Shown piece after piece: positions 25,604-33,772 of a stretch of DNA of 63,610 nucleotides. Position numbers and translations under genes: made by a program. The notes below the pieces were generated by a model that saw nothing but the letters and a program-made list of their open reading frames with translations, did not search any database and was not told the origin of the DNA. The number at the start of each line of letters is the position of its first letter. Position 1 is the stretch's first letter. This DNA comes from Coriobacteriia bacterium. Its GTDB lineage: Bacteria > Actinomycetota > Coriobacteriia > Anaerosomatales > PALSA-660. The stretch is taken from contig JAUSAU010000064.1 of the NCBI GenBank assembly GCA_030652345.1, forward strand, positions 1 through 63,610. Reading direction: 5' to 3'.

Positions 25604-27073
25604 CTAGCGGATCCAGAACCAGTTGTACCCGGTCCATGTCGCCGGCCCGTCAGCATCGGCGGGATGGTACGCCTTGACGCGGTACTTGCCGCGCGTCCAC
25701 AGTCGCGTCCAGATGCCGTAGTGGTTCGACGGGTTGCCGTTCGCGAGCGAGTAGCTGTACGTGCCCACGCTCTTGGCGAAGACCCAGCGCTTGCCGGTCC
25801 AGCGCTCGAAGCGCAGGACGACCCACTTCGTGTGCGCCTTGTGCGCCGGAGACAGCGCGCCGTAGACCTCGAATGCGCGCCCGCGGCGGATGATCCACTT
25901 GAGGTGCGGAGTCCCGACAAGGAAGCGCGCGACCGACGTGGGCGCGGTAAGGCGGGTGGATGCACTCGCGCTGATCGCGTCGCCGTCGGTTCCCGAGAGT
26001 GTCACCGTCTTCACACCCATGGCGTTGCCGGGAACTGAGACGTTCACGGTGCGCACCACACTGCTGTTCGGCGAGATCACCTGTGCGGTATCGCCGACGA
26101 GCGACGTGCCCCAGCCGCCTGCGCTCGCGCTCAGCGTGAGGGTCATCGTGTTCTCGGTGAGGTTCTGCAGCGTGAACTGCAGCGGCACCGTCGAGCCACG
26201 GGTCACGGTCTTGGGGGCCGGCGCGAGGATCTGAAGAGCACCCGCCGGCGTCCAGATCTCGTTGGCCTTGATCGTCCAGGACTGCCCGGGGGCGAGGCCG
26301 GTGCGATCCCACTGCAGGTAGTAGCCGGCGTCCTCGAACGACGACTCCACGGAATCCGTCAGGTTGTCGCCGGCGAGTGCCAGATTGTTGCCGTCGCTAT
26401 AGACGCCCTCGAAGTAGCGGCTGGACGGCGTGGTGGGATCGGCATAGAACCCCATCAGACCCCAGTTCGTGTAATCGTTGTTGCGGAGGTAGACCATTCC
26501 CTTCGACGGATCATAGAAGCCGTAGGCGTCATCCTCGCCGCCGAAGTAGGCGTCACCGCCATGATAGAAGCGCGCGCCGGTGAAGGTCGTCGCTCCGCTG
26601 TTGGTCAAGGTCCACTGCTTTGTGACGAACCGATCGCCCGTCATGTGCGTGAACACCTGGGTCATGCGGACGCCGGTCGTGCCGAGGTCGACCACGGTGG
26701 TGATCTTCGTGCCGCCGGCGATCGCCGTCTTCGTGTTGCTGACCGGGATGAACGTGGTGAGGGCGGCGGGACCCACTGCGGAGTTCTCTTCGGTCAGATA
26801 GCCCGAATCGAAGGACTCGGACGTGTCTGCGCTGGCGAGCCAGACCATGCTGCCCCAGTCGTCATCGCTGTAGTACTGACGTACGTAGGGCGCTCCTGAC
26901 GTCGCAGCCTCCGACGACTTGACCAGGATCGCGGGTCGGGCGGTGTCACTCATGATGATCTTGACCAGATCACCCTCATACGTCTGCTCCACCGCGTAGG
27001 CAGTGGATGCGGACCCGATCAGGAACGCCGTGACCAGGGCGACCGCCCAGGCCGCATATCTGCGTCGTGCCAT
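25604..27073 (-). CDS. Secreted protein with C-terminal Ig-like module
   Basis: A 489-residue exported protein; signal peptide AAWAVALVTAFLIGSASTAYA precedes VEQTYEGDL. The first 300 residues form a beta-rich domain of unknown family (IPVSNTKTAIAGGTKITTVV, FYHGGDAYFGGEDDAYGFYD, VYSDGNNLALAGDNLT) reminiscent of carbohydrate-associated surface proteins. The next 90 residues are a conventional NEW1-like domain (GSTVPLQFTLQNLTENTMTL). The last 95 residues (IIRRGRAFEVYGALSPAHK...RVKAYHPADADGPATWTGYN) match the terminal module found at 18874, 27234, 35190 and 60264. ATG 27073 has AGGGGAGGAG five bases upstream. No catalytic motif seen. Confidence 0.7.
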   Translation of the reverse strand: MARRRYAAWAVALVTAFLIGSASTAYAVEQTYEGDLVKIIMSDTARPAILVKSSEAATSGAPYVRQYYSDDDWGSMVWLASADTSESFDSGYLTEENSAVGPAALTTFIPVSNTKTAIAGGTKITTVVDLGTTGVRMTQVFTHMTGDRFVTKQWTLTNSGATTFTGARFYHGGDAYFGGEDDAYGFYDPSKGMVYLRNNDYTNWGLMGFYADPTTPSSRYFEGVYSDGNNLALAGDNLTDSVESSFEDAGYYLQWDRTGLAPGQSWTIKANEIWTPAGALQILAPAPKTVTRGSTVPLQFTLQNLTENTMTLTLSASAGGWGTSLVGDTAQVISPNSSVVRTVNVSVPGNAMGVKTVTLSGTDGDAISASASTRLTAPTSVARFLVGTPHLKWIIRRGRAFEVYGALSPAHKAHTKWVVLRFERWTGKRWVFAKSVGTYSYSLANGNPSNHYGIWTRLWTRGKYRVKAYHPADADGPATWTGYNWFWIR

Positions 27074-27174
27074 TGAGACTCCTCCCCTTGGATGGAACCG
27101 ATGGGGATTGATACCCAAGACCGTGACGTGCCCCAGCCGTGACACGCGACCATGTCGACGAACGGCTGTCGAGC

Positions 27175-27215
27175 GAACCGGAGGCCCTTCCCGACGCGGG
27201 AAGGGCCTCCGGTTC
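27175..27215 (-). terminator. 19-bp perfect stem terminator
   Basis: 27175-27193 pairs without a mismatch with 27197-27215 around the loop ACG; the stem includes GGAGGCCCTTCCCG. It lies 18 bases beyond the stop of the minus-strand propeller gene and upstream of the gene starting at 27073, so it most likely terminates transcription of the former. Confidence 0.75.
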
Positions 27216-27233
27216 AGCTCAGTCGTCTGTCGG

Positions 27234-28838
27234 TCACTTCACCTTGACCGTGCGCCATGCCGAGTACGTCGGGGCGTGTGAGTAGTCCGAGTGATAGGCA
27301 CGCATCCGCCACGTGCCGGTGTAGGGCAGCTTCACCGTCGCGTTGTAGCGTGAGTTTGCGCCGCTGTCAGTGGCAGTCAACGGGAACGACTTGCGCAGGC
27401 GCCAGTGCCCGCTCTCGAGCCGGTAGCAGTAGAGTCTGCCGACGGCGGAGGTCGCCGGGTGTTTCGCCGCGAGAGAGCCGTAGACCGCGTACGACTTGGA
27501 GTGGTACATGGTCGACGGCGCGACCGGGGTACCAAGCGACGCCCGCGGCTTCACTCTCGTCGATGCGCTCTGGGCCGAGAGGTGCTCCGCATCGCCTGGA
27601 TAGGTGGCGCGCACGTAGACCCCGAAGGTCATGGGCGGAGAAGCGACACTGAAGCGCCCGGCGGCGTCCGTCTTGCCCGACGGCGCACCGGCGGCGAACC
27701 ACAGGGAACCGTCATACGACCACTCGACGAACACGTCGCGCCCCGCCAGCGGCGTTCCGCCGGCGGTCACGAGCGACCCGACCGCTCTCGCGACCCCGTT
27801 GTACGCGATGACGGGAACGATTGATGCCGTGATCCGAGGGGTGTTGAGCTCACACGCGTAGATCTCGAACGCGCCCGACCTAGTGTCCTGCCACACGACG
27901 GCGCTGCCCGAGATCCAAGGGAAGCCCTGTGACGATGCGTTCAGCGACAGCGGCTTCGTGCTCCCGGAGTAGATATCGTGGACGAACACGTCGCTGTTGC
28001 CGTTCGACGTGTCGCTCCACACGACCTTGCCGCCCGAGATCGCCGGGCGGTCGTGGGCCACCGCGTCGTTCGTGACCCGCTTGGATACGCCCGTGTCGGC
28101 ATCGTATGCGTAGATCTCCGGCGACCCGTTGCGGTAGTCGATCCACGCGACGCGTCCGCCGGAGACCGCAGGGTAGATCGCGGCCGATGCCCCAGTGGTC
28201 AGATTCACCGGAATCGCGTCCAGCCGGCACAGCCAGACGTCTGAGTGCGCAGTGCTGGCATCCTGCCACACCACCCACTGGCCGTCGATCGAGGGCGATG
28301 TCTGCCTGTTGGTCGACGCGAGCAGCCGGCGTTGGGTCCCGGTGTCGAGGTTGTAGACGTAGATGAACGTGTCGCCGTCCCCGCCGTGCTCGTGATCCGC
28401 CTGCCACACGACATTCCGGCCGGAGATCGCCGGGTTGGTCGCCGCCGAGGGAGACTTGGAGATGAGCTTCTCGGTCTTGGTGACGAGATCGTAGGCGTAG
28501 ATCCGCGAGTCGGTGCCCCAGTCGCGGCGGTCCTCCCAGACGATGGTCGTGCCCGATATCGCCGGACTGTACTGCGCGGCGGACTCGTCCGTGATCCGGG
28601 TCTCGACGCCCGTGGAGAGGTCGTAGCAGTAGATATCCGTGTTGCCGAGGCGCGTGTCGGAGTAGACGACGCGGCTACCTGATACGCCGCCCCCGATCGG
28701 TCCCATCGATGAGAAGTAGCCCGTCGCGAGGCGTTGCTCGAACGGGGTCGTGGTGCCGGCGAACGCCGCGGCCGGCCACAGGAACAGGATCGCGATGAGC
28801 GTGCTCGCGCACAGGACGGATCGGGATCGGCGTGTCAT
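27234..28838 (-). CDS. Secreted beta-propeller-like protein with carboxypeptidase-regulatory-like and Ig-like C terminus
   Basis: A 534-residue exported protein; signal peptide SVLCASTLIAILFLWPAAAFA. Residues about 40-310 contain at least six TolB/DPP4-like propeller blades with the repeating pattern P.ISG..VVW.D...G...IY.YDL..G (for example YSPAISGTTIVWEDRRDW, SPSIDGQWVVWQD, YPAVSGGRVAWID, RPAISGGKVVWSD). A beta-sandwich follows (AGRDVFVEWSYDGSLWFA...DAAGRFSVAS), then the terminal module of about 90 residues (MYHSKSYAVYGSLAAKH...RMRAYHSDYSHAPTYS). Propellers of this type bind other macromolecules at the surface. ATG 28838 follows GGTGGCGAC. The neighbour at 25604 shares the last domain and is probably related functionally. 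Confidence 0.8.
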   Translation of the reverse strand: MTRRSRSVLCASTLIAILFLWPAAAFAGTTTPFEQRLATGYFSSMGPIGGGVSGSRVVYSDTRLGNTDIYCYDLSTGVETRITDESAAQYSPAISGTTIVWEDRRDWGTDSRIYAYDLVTKTEKLISKSPSAATNPAISGRNVVWQADHEHGGDGDTFIYVYNLDTGTQRRLLASTNRQTSPSIDGQWVVWQDASTAHSDVWLCRLDAIPVNLTTGASAAIYPAVSGGRVAWIDYRNGSPEIYAYDADTGVSKRVTNDAVAHDRPAISGGKVVWSDTSNGNSDVFVHDIYSGSTKPLSLNASSQGFPWISGSAVVWQDTRSGAFEIYACELNTPRITASIVPVIAYNGVARAVGSLVTAGGTPLAGRDVFVEWSYDGSLWFAAGAPSGKTDAAGRFSVASPPMTFGVYVRATYPGDAEHLSAQSASTRVKPRASLGTPVAPSTMYHSKSYAVYGSLAAKHPATSAVGRLYCYRLESGHWRLRKSFPLTATDSGANSRYNATVKLPYTGTWRMRAYHSDYSHAPTYSAWRTVKVK

Positions 28839-28995
28839 GTCGCCACCCACTTTCCACTGGGCGCTCCCCGCGCCCGTCCGCGCCCGCTGCGAGGGGCGCA
28901 CGCGCGTCGGATAGCCGAACCTCGCGCATCGCACAGCGTACTCCCGCCGGCACGAGGGCGCGAGTGGGAGCGCGTCCGAGCACTCGCGTGCATCG

Positions 28996-29226
28996 TCAGT
29001 CGCGGGTCCAGAAGCGCGAGTTCTTGTAGAGGTCCTCGACACGGGCGCGCGCCCATGGCGTGCGCCGCAGGAACTTGAGTGAGGACTCGACGCTGGGGTC
29101 CTCCTTGAAGCAGTTGAGCCTGATGCGCTTCGCAAGGCCGGGCCAGCCGTACTTGTTCACAAGACGACGGAGCATCATCTCGAGCGTCACGCCGTGAAGC
29201 GGGTCTTTGGAGGGTGAATCGGTCAC
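28996..29226 (-). CDS. VF530-family DNA-binding-like protein
   Basis: A 76-residue protein of the VF530 (DUF2132) family, recognisable from [40 protein letters not shown] and [17 protein letters not shown], close to the family consensus over its whole length. VF530 proteins are small helical, putatively DNA-binding; function is not established. GTG at 29226 with AGGGATCCCC upstream. It starts a run of four small minus-strand genes (to 30409) typical of general stress clusters, although each has its own spacing. Confidence 0.85.
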   Translation of the reverse strand: MTDSPSKDPLHGVTLEMMLRRLVNKYGWPGLAKRIRLNCFKEDPSVESSLKFLRRTPWARARVEDLYKNSRFWTRD

Positions 29227-29358
29227 GGGGATCCCTGCTTCGGTGCGGGGCGATCGGCGATCGCGTGCCGCCGATGATACCGCGTGTGTGTCCGACAGCC
29301 CGGGCCACCCTCTCGGGCGACCCGGGCCACTTCCCGGGGGGAGGGACGTCTGGATCGG

Positions 29359-29655
29359 CTATTTGGTGAGGTCGCTCCAGGCCCGCTTGGCGCGGACCTC
29401 CCACTCCTGCCACTGGAGCTCGTACTCCCTGGTGGTCGATTCCCAGGTATCGTCGGCGGCGTCCCAGGTCTTCGCGGCCTGGATCTTGAGGCCGTCGAGC
29501 TGCGACTGAAGCTCGTTCACCTTCTCGCGATACGTGAGCTTCGCGTCACCGGTCGACGCCTCGGCCTTGACCTTCATCGTCTCGATGTTGCGCTTCCACT
29601 CATCGATCTGCGCTTCGAAGCGCGCCTTCGTCTCGTGCCTGTCCATGGTCTTCAT
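29359..29655 (-). CDS. sll1863-like coiled-coil stress protein
   Basis: A 98-residue, highly charged protein predicted to be all helix: KARFEAQIDEWKRNIETMKV, EKVNELQSQLDGLKIQAAKT, EYELQWQEWEVRAKRAWSDL, with heptad-like spacing throughout. It resembles the sll1863 family of stress-response proteins, which have no known enzyme activity. No signal peptide. ATG 29655 has AGGAG five bases upstream. The neighbours (YggT and GlsB-type membrane proteins upstream, VF530 downstream) support a general-stress setting. Confidence 0.7.
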   Translation of the reverse strand: MKTMDRHETKARFEAQIDEWKRNIETMKVKAEASTGDAKLTYREKVNELQSQLDGLKIQAAKTWDAADDTWESTTREYELQWQEWEVRAKRAWSDLTK

Positions 29656-29694
29656 GATGTCTCCTGACGATCGTGCAAGGCGGGTGCGCCGGGC

Positions 29695-30099
29695 CTATGA
29701 GACGCGGACGTCGGCGTCCTTCTCGACGGTCTCGACTGTCTCGGAACGGTCGCGGGGATTGACCGCGCCGATCAGGGCGACGATGCCCCACGCGATCAAC
29801 GCGTAGATGGCGATCGCCACGAGCGCGCTCCACTCGAACACCGAACCGGCGATCTTATCGGTGCCGAAGATCGTCGCGAACGGCGCCATGAAGAAGGAGG
29901 AGATCCCGTAGATGAACGTCACGAACCCTGCTGCGGCGTTCGCGCCGAGCAGTCTGAGCACGAAGCGCATGGCGATGAGCACTTCGATGACGCCGAACAC
30001 GAACCACACGACGCGGATCACGACGGTCTCGATCGGCGCGCGTACTTCCGTATGTACCTGGCTTCGACGGTCCGACGAAGCGGTTTCTGCGTTCTGCAT
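29695..30099 (-). CDS. YggT-family membrane protein
   Basis: A 134-residue protein with three hydrophobic segments: VVIRVVWFVFGVIEVLIAMR, AAGFVTFIYGISSFFMAPFA and ALVAIAIYALIAWGIVALIG. The motif RFVLRLLGANAAAGFV...PFATIFG is characteristic of YggT-like proteins. These are poorly understood membrane proteins linked to osmotic or general stress. N and C termini are hydrophilic (SDRRSQVHTEVRAP; RDRSETVETVEKDADV). ATG 30099 follows GGGAGTTACC; an upstream in-frame ATG at 30120 lacks a ribosome site. Confidence 0.82.
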   Translation of the reverse strand: MQNAETASSDRRSQVHTEVRAPIETVVIRVVWFVFGVIEVLIAMRFVLRLLGANAAAGFVTFIYGISSFFMAPFATIFGTDKIAGSVFEWSALVAIAIYALIAWGIVALIGAVNPRDRSETVETVEKDADVRVS

Positions 30100-30163
30100 G
30101 GTAACTCCCAATGTCATCACTGCGAGGATTCACAGCGTGAGTACCGTTCAGGCGTCGTGGGCT

Positions 30164-30409
30164 CTAGCGCCGAAGCGCCCGTGCGATCGCAAGGAGTGCG
30201 AGCGCACCGATGGTGGCGACGAGGATCGACCACACGTTGAACCCGCTCACGCCACCGAAGCCGAAGAGGCTCATGACGAAGCCGCCTATGAAGGCGCCGA
30301 CGACACCGAGCAGCACGGTCATGAAACACCCTGACCGACCATCACCCATGAGCGCCTGCGCGAGCAGGCCGGCGAGGCCGCCGACGACGATCCAACTGAG
30401 GAGACCCAT
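30164..30409 (-). CDS. GlsB/YeaQ/YmgE-family membrane protein
   Basis: An 81-residue small membrane protein, typical of the transglycosylase-associated family: MGLLSWIVVGGLAGLLAQAL, then GCFMTVLLGVVGAFIGGFV and a last helix WSILVATIGALALLAIARAL. The spaced Gly residues are conserved in the family, which is induced by stationary-phase and stress sigma factors in several bacteria, without a known biochemical role. ATG at 30409. It heads the minus-strand stress cluster; upstream lie a 10-bp inverted repeat (30459-30487) and a TATATAC box. Confidence 0.87.
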   Translation of the reverse strand: MGLLSWIVVGGLAGLLAQALMGDGRSGCFMTVLLGVVGAFIGGFVMSLFGFGGVSGFNVWSILVATIGALALLAIARALRR

Positions 30410-30458
30410 CTATTCACCCACTTCCACGCGATCGGTTCCGACCGGCCCGGAAAACGCC

Positions 30459-30487
30459 GATGACCGGGCCACTGAGTCCCGGTCATC
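30459..30487. promoter_or_regulatory. 10-bp inverted repeat in the divergent promoter region
   Basis: GATGACCGGG (30459-30468) is the reverse complement of 30478-30487, with nine bases between, in the 256-base gap between the GlsB-type gene (minus) and the lipoprotein gene (plus). On the minus strand GGGTATATAC lies just upstream of it, a possible -10 region. It may be an operator or leader hairpin; nothing else was recognised in the gap. Confidence 0.4.
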
Positions 30488-30665
30488 ACTGCTGTATATA
30501 CCCACCCTCGCCGTAGCCTGACCGGCCACGGCCCTGCGCGCGGGCCGGAGCGCTCACGCGCCCCGAGCCCCATCCCGTCCCCGGGCGTCCGTATCGGGCC
30601 GCGAACCCGGGTGGCTCCCCATTCGTCGAAGGGAACGTACGAACAGTCGACGAGGGAGGTACCCC

Positions 30666-31124
30666 ATGAACCACCGCACCGCCATCCCGCTCGTAGCGCT
30701 GACGCTCGCCGCCGCGATCGCGCTGACGGGTTGTGCGTCCCCGGCCACCCCCACGCCCGAGAAGCCCGCCGCCCGCGAGGAGACCGCCGCCCCCGCAGGC
30801 GACGCGGCCGGGATGCGCCTCGCTGCCGGACTCTACGACCAGACCGACGGCACGGTGCTCGCGATCGGCACGCTCGAGTGGCGGGACATCGAAGGCGGGT
30901 TCTGGGCCGTCATCGGCGGCAGCCAGGCCGGCGGCGACGCAGGCACGGTGGCCGCCGTCATCGCCAACGCGAAGAAGGATGATGGCGCATACACGGCGCT
31001 CGCCGGGAAGACGGTCGAGGTGCGCGGGACCCGGATCGAAGGGGCCTCCGTGCGCATGGCAGGCCCTGAAGTGAACGCCACGTCGATCACCGGTATCTCG
31101 GACACCGGCGGCCCCGCCGACTGA
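30666..31124 (+). CDS. Secreted lipoprotein, unknown function
   Basis: A 152-residue protein with a lipobox: VALTLAAAIALTGCASPATP, lipidated Cys at residue 23. A Pro/Glu-rich linker (TPTPEKPAAREETAAPAG) is followed by a compact beta-rich domain (AAGLYDQTDGTVLAIGTLEW, ALAGKTVEVRGTRIEGASVR) that looks like an OB-like fold. No recognised family. ATG 30666 follows GGGAGGTACCCC. It diverges from the stress cluster and is closed by the terminator at 31149-31180. Confidence 0.75.
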   Translation: MNHRTAIPLVALTLAAAIALTGCASPATPTPEKPAAREETAAPAGDAAGMRLAAGLYDQTDGTVLAIGTLEWRDIEGGFWAVIGGSQAGGDAGTVAAVIANAKKDDGAYTALAGKTVEVRGTRIEGASVRMAGPEVNATSITGISDTGGPAD

Positions 31125-31148
31125 CCCCCGTCGCGTGTCGCCCCGGAA

Positions 31149-31180
31149 GAAGGCCCGCCCGCACTCGTGGGCGGGCCTTC
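31149..31180 (+). terminator. Terminator hairpin after the lipoprotein gene
   Basis: GAAGGCCCGCCC (31149-31160) pairs exactly with 31169-31180 around an eight-base loop, 25 bases past the stop. Confidence 0.75.
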
Positions 31181-31216
31181 CGGGTGATGCCGGACCGTAT
31201 GGATTCTCCATGGAGG

Positions 31217-31236
31217 TCGCGCTCGTCCGAGCGCGA
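31217..31236. promoter_or_regulatory. Near-perfect palindrome upstream of the hydrogenase operon
   Basis: TCGCGCTCG (31217-31225) is the reverse complement of 31228-31236, with only TC between the arms. A two-base gap cannot form a stable hairpin loop and favours a dyad-binding protein site. It is about 130 bases upstream of the hydrogenase small-subunit gene; a second short palindrome, CTCCATGGAG, precedes it. Confidence 0.45.
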
Positions 31237-31366
31237 GCCGTCGGCCGATGAGGACTGTCTCACCGCCGATTCATCGAACTCTCATCTTCAGTCCCGATGC
31301 TTCGCTCAAGCCGCGCACCCCGGTGCCCGGCTCTCCGAAGACAGGCGACACGAATGAGAGGACACC

Positions 31367-32287
31367 ATGGAGATCACCCGGCGAGAACTCCTGAGTTGGG
31401 CGGCCGTCAGCGCCGTCGGGCTCGGACTCGGCCTGGACAACCTGTCCCGGCTCGAGCAGGCGTTGGCCGCGCCCGGCGCCCCCACGGTCATCTGGCTCCA
31501 AGGATCGTCATGCAGCGGTTGCTCGATATCGCTGCTGAACGCGGCGTCCACACCGATCGAGGACGTGCTCACCAAGAAGGTCGACCTCGCCTACCATCCG
31601 GACCTGACGGCGGCGTACGGCGAGGCGGCGATCACCTCGATGTTCGACGCGGCCGCAGCCGCGCCGGGCGGCTTCATCCTCTGCATCGAGGGCGCTGTCC
31701 CGGTCGCGGCGAGCGGCAACTACTGCATCATCGGCGAGCGCAACGGCGTGCCGCTGACGCTGCTGACGGCACTCCAGGAACTCGGACCCAAGGCGAAGGC
31801 CGTCGTCGCCGTCGGCACCTGCGCCGCGTTCGGCGGTGTCGTGAAGCCGTCGAAGGTGACGCAGGTCCGCACCGTCGCCGACGCACTTGTCGGGCGCACG
31901 ACCGCGCCGATCGTCAATCTGCCCGGGTGCCCCGCGCACCCCGACACCGTTCTCGGAACGCTGATCACGGTCATCACCGGCGGCAGGTTGCCGCTGGACT
32001 CGTTGCGCCGGCCCACGGCGTTCTACAACACGAGCATCCACAGCCGGTGCCCGCGGCGCGAGTCCGACGAGGTCGGCAGCATCGGTCGCTACGGCTGCTA
32101 TGAGGAGATCGGCTGCCGCGGCCCCTCGACGGTCATGGCATGCCCCTCGGTCAAGTGGAACAACGGCCGCAACTGGTGCGTTGCCGCGAACCAGGCGTGC
32201 ATCGGCTGCGCCGCTCCCGACTTCCCGACCAACCCGCTGCTCTCCGGCGGTGAAGGCGGCGACGGTGGTGACGAGGGCGACGACTAG
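31367..32287 (+). CDS. [NiFe]-hydrogenase small subunit
   Basis: A 306-residue protein carrying the electron-transfer clusters of a periplasmic-facing uptake hydrogenase. The N terminus is a twin-arginine signal (TRRELLSWAAVSAVGLGLGL). Cluster ligands: WLQGSSCSGC (Cys 49, 52) with GTCAAFGG and NLPGCPAHP for the proximal cluster, HSRCPRR and YGCYEEIGCRGP for the distal cluster, and NGRNWCVAANQACIGCAAPDFP for the medial cluster. The acidic C terminus (GGEGGDGGDEGDD) has no membrane anchor helix. ATG at 31367; GAGAGGACACC precedes it. The large-subunit gene follows after 53 bases. Confidence 0.94.
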   Translation: MEITRRELLSWAAVSAVGLGLGLDNLSRLEQALAAPGAPTVIWLQGSSCSGCSISLLNAASTPIEDVLTKKVDLAYHPDLTAAYGEAAITSMFDAAAAAPGGFILCIEGAVPVAASGNYCIIGERNGVPLTLLTALQELGPKAKAVVAVGTCAAFGGVVKPSKVTQVRTVADALVGRTTAPIVNLPGCPAHPDTVLGTLITVITGGRLPLDSLRRPTAFYNTSIHSRCPRRESDEVGSIGRYGCYEEIGCRGPSTVMACPSVKWNNGRNWCVAANQACIGCAAPDFPTNPLLSGGEGGDGGDEGDD

Positions 32288-32340
32288 GACCTGATCGCCC
32301 TTCCGCACCTCCCCGACTCCCCTGACGAAAGGAACCCAGC

Positions 32341-33765
32341 ATGGCGACCATCACCGTCGACCCCGTGACCCGCATCGAGGGCCACCTGCGCGTCCAGGTC
32401 GAGACCGCCGCCGAAGGCACCGTCACGTCCGCCAAGGTGGCCGGCCAGCTCTACCGTGACTTCGAGAACATCCTGGTCGGCCGCGCCGCGACCGATCCGG
32501 TCCACCTGACGCAGCGCGTATGCGGCGTCTGTCCCGTCAGCCACGCGATCGTCGCGTCCAAGACGGTCGAGGCCGCGCTCCGCTTCACCCCCAACGCCCA
32601 GGCCCAGCTCCTCCGCGCGCTGATCCAGGGCGGCAACTTCGTGCAGGACCACATCCTGCACTTCTATCACCTGAACCTCATGGACTACATCGAAGGCCCC
32701 GCCATGGCCCCGTGGAGCGGCGCGAACACGTCGGACCTGCGCATCACCGGCTCGGACCGCGAGCGTCTCATCGCGAACTACCTGAAGGCGCTCGACATCC
32801 GGCGCAAGGCACAGGAGATGGTCGCCATCCTCGCGGGCAAGGTGCCGCACGTGGCCACGGTCATGCCGGGCGGCGTCACCCAGAGCCCCTCAGTAGCGCA
32901 GATGACCGCCGTCAAGGGCTTGCTCGCCGAGGTCACCACATTCGTTCGCGACACCTACGTTCCGGACGCCGAGTTCCTGGCGTCGAAGTACGACGACTAC
33001 TTCCACATCGGCCGTGGGGCAGGCGCCCTGCTCTCCTTCGGCGTCTTCGACCAGCCCGGATCCACCCCGCTGCTCAAGCGGGGACTGATCACGGCAGCGG
33101 GACGTCGGGGCATCGTCGACGTCAAGCGCATCGCCGAGGAGGTCGCGCGTTCGTACTACACTGCGCGGCCCGCCACCGCCCCCGCAGCAGGTGTGACCGC
33201 GCCGGCCTTCGGGAAGAGCGGTGCGTACTCCTGGCTCAAGGCGCCCCGCTACGCCGGAGGCGTCTACGAGGTCGGCCCGCTCGCGCGCATGACGGTCAAT
33301 GGCGACTACAAGGGCGGCATCTCGGTCATGGACCGGACGCTCGCTCGCGCATACGAGGCGCGCAAGATCGTCGCCGCAATGGGCGGATGGGCCGCCCGCG
33401 TGCAGCCCGGCGCCAAGACCTTCACGCCCCTGGGAGCCGTACGCGGCACCGCGTTCGGACTCACCGAGGCACCGCGCGGTGCCCTGGGGCACTGGGCGAC
33501 GTTCAGCGCGAACAAGGTCTCCCGCTACCAGATGATCACACCCACGTGCTGGAACGCCTCCCCGCGCGACGGCCGCGGTGTTCCGGGCACGATGGAGCAG
33601 GCACTCACCGGACTGCGGGTCGCCGACCCGGCGAAGCCGATCGAACTCATGCGCGTCGTGCATTCGTACGATCCGTGCACGGGATGCTCGGTCCACGTGA
33701 CCGACGTCGACGGCCTCTCGGAGCACGTCACGATGCTGACGCCGCCCTCAGCCGCAGGCAGGTGA
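32341..33765 (+). CDS. [NiFe]-hydrogenase large subunit
   Basis: A 474-residue catalytic subunit that oxidises or forms H2 at a Ni-Fe centre. Nickel ligands: QRVCGVCPVSHA (Cys 61, 64) and DPCTGCSVH (Cys 446, 449). The 22 residues after His 452 would be removed by the maturation protease encoded next. Other family marks are VDPVTRIEGHLRVQV and AMAPWSGANTSDLR. No cytochrome b or ferredoxin subunit follows. The sequence resembles group 1 uptake enzymes, possibly the coriobacterial 1i type, by family feel only. ATG 32341 follows GAAAGGAACCCAGC. Confidence 0.95.
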   Translation: MATITVDPVTRIEGHLRVQVETAAEGTVTSAKVAGQLYRDFENILVGRAATDPVHLTQRVCGVCPVSHAIVASKTVEAALRFTPNAQAQLLRALIQGGNFVQDHILHFYHLNLMDYIEGPAMAPWSGANTSDLRITGSDRERLIANYLKALDIRRKAQEMVAILAGKVPHVATVMPGGVTQSPSVAQMTAVKGLLAEVTTFVRDTYVPDAEFLASKYDDYFHIGRGAGALLSFGVFDQPGSTPLLKRGLITAAGRRGIVDVKRIAEEVARSYYTARPATAPAAGVTAPAFGKSGAYSWLKAPRYAGGVYEVGPLARMTVNGDYKGGISVMDRTLARAYEARKIVAAMGGWAARVQPGAKTFTPLGAVRGTAFGLTEAPRGALGHWATFSANKVSRYQMITPTCWNASPRDGRGVPGTMEQALTGLRVADPAKPIELMRVVHSYDPCTGCSVHVTDVDGLSEHVTMLTPPSAAGR

Positions 33766-33772
33766 CCGACCG

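Noticed and set aside
30459..30520. A confident sigma-B promoter for the stress cluster
   Set aside because: GGGTAT is present on the minus strand, but no convincing GTTT-like -35 at the right distance was seen.
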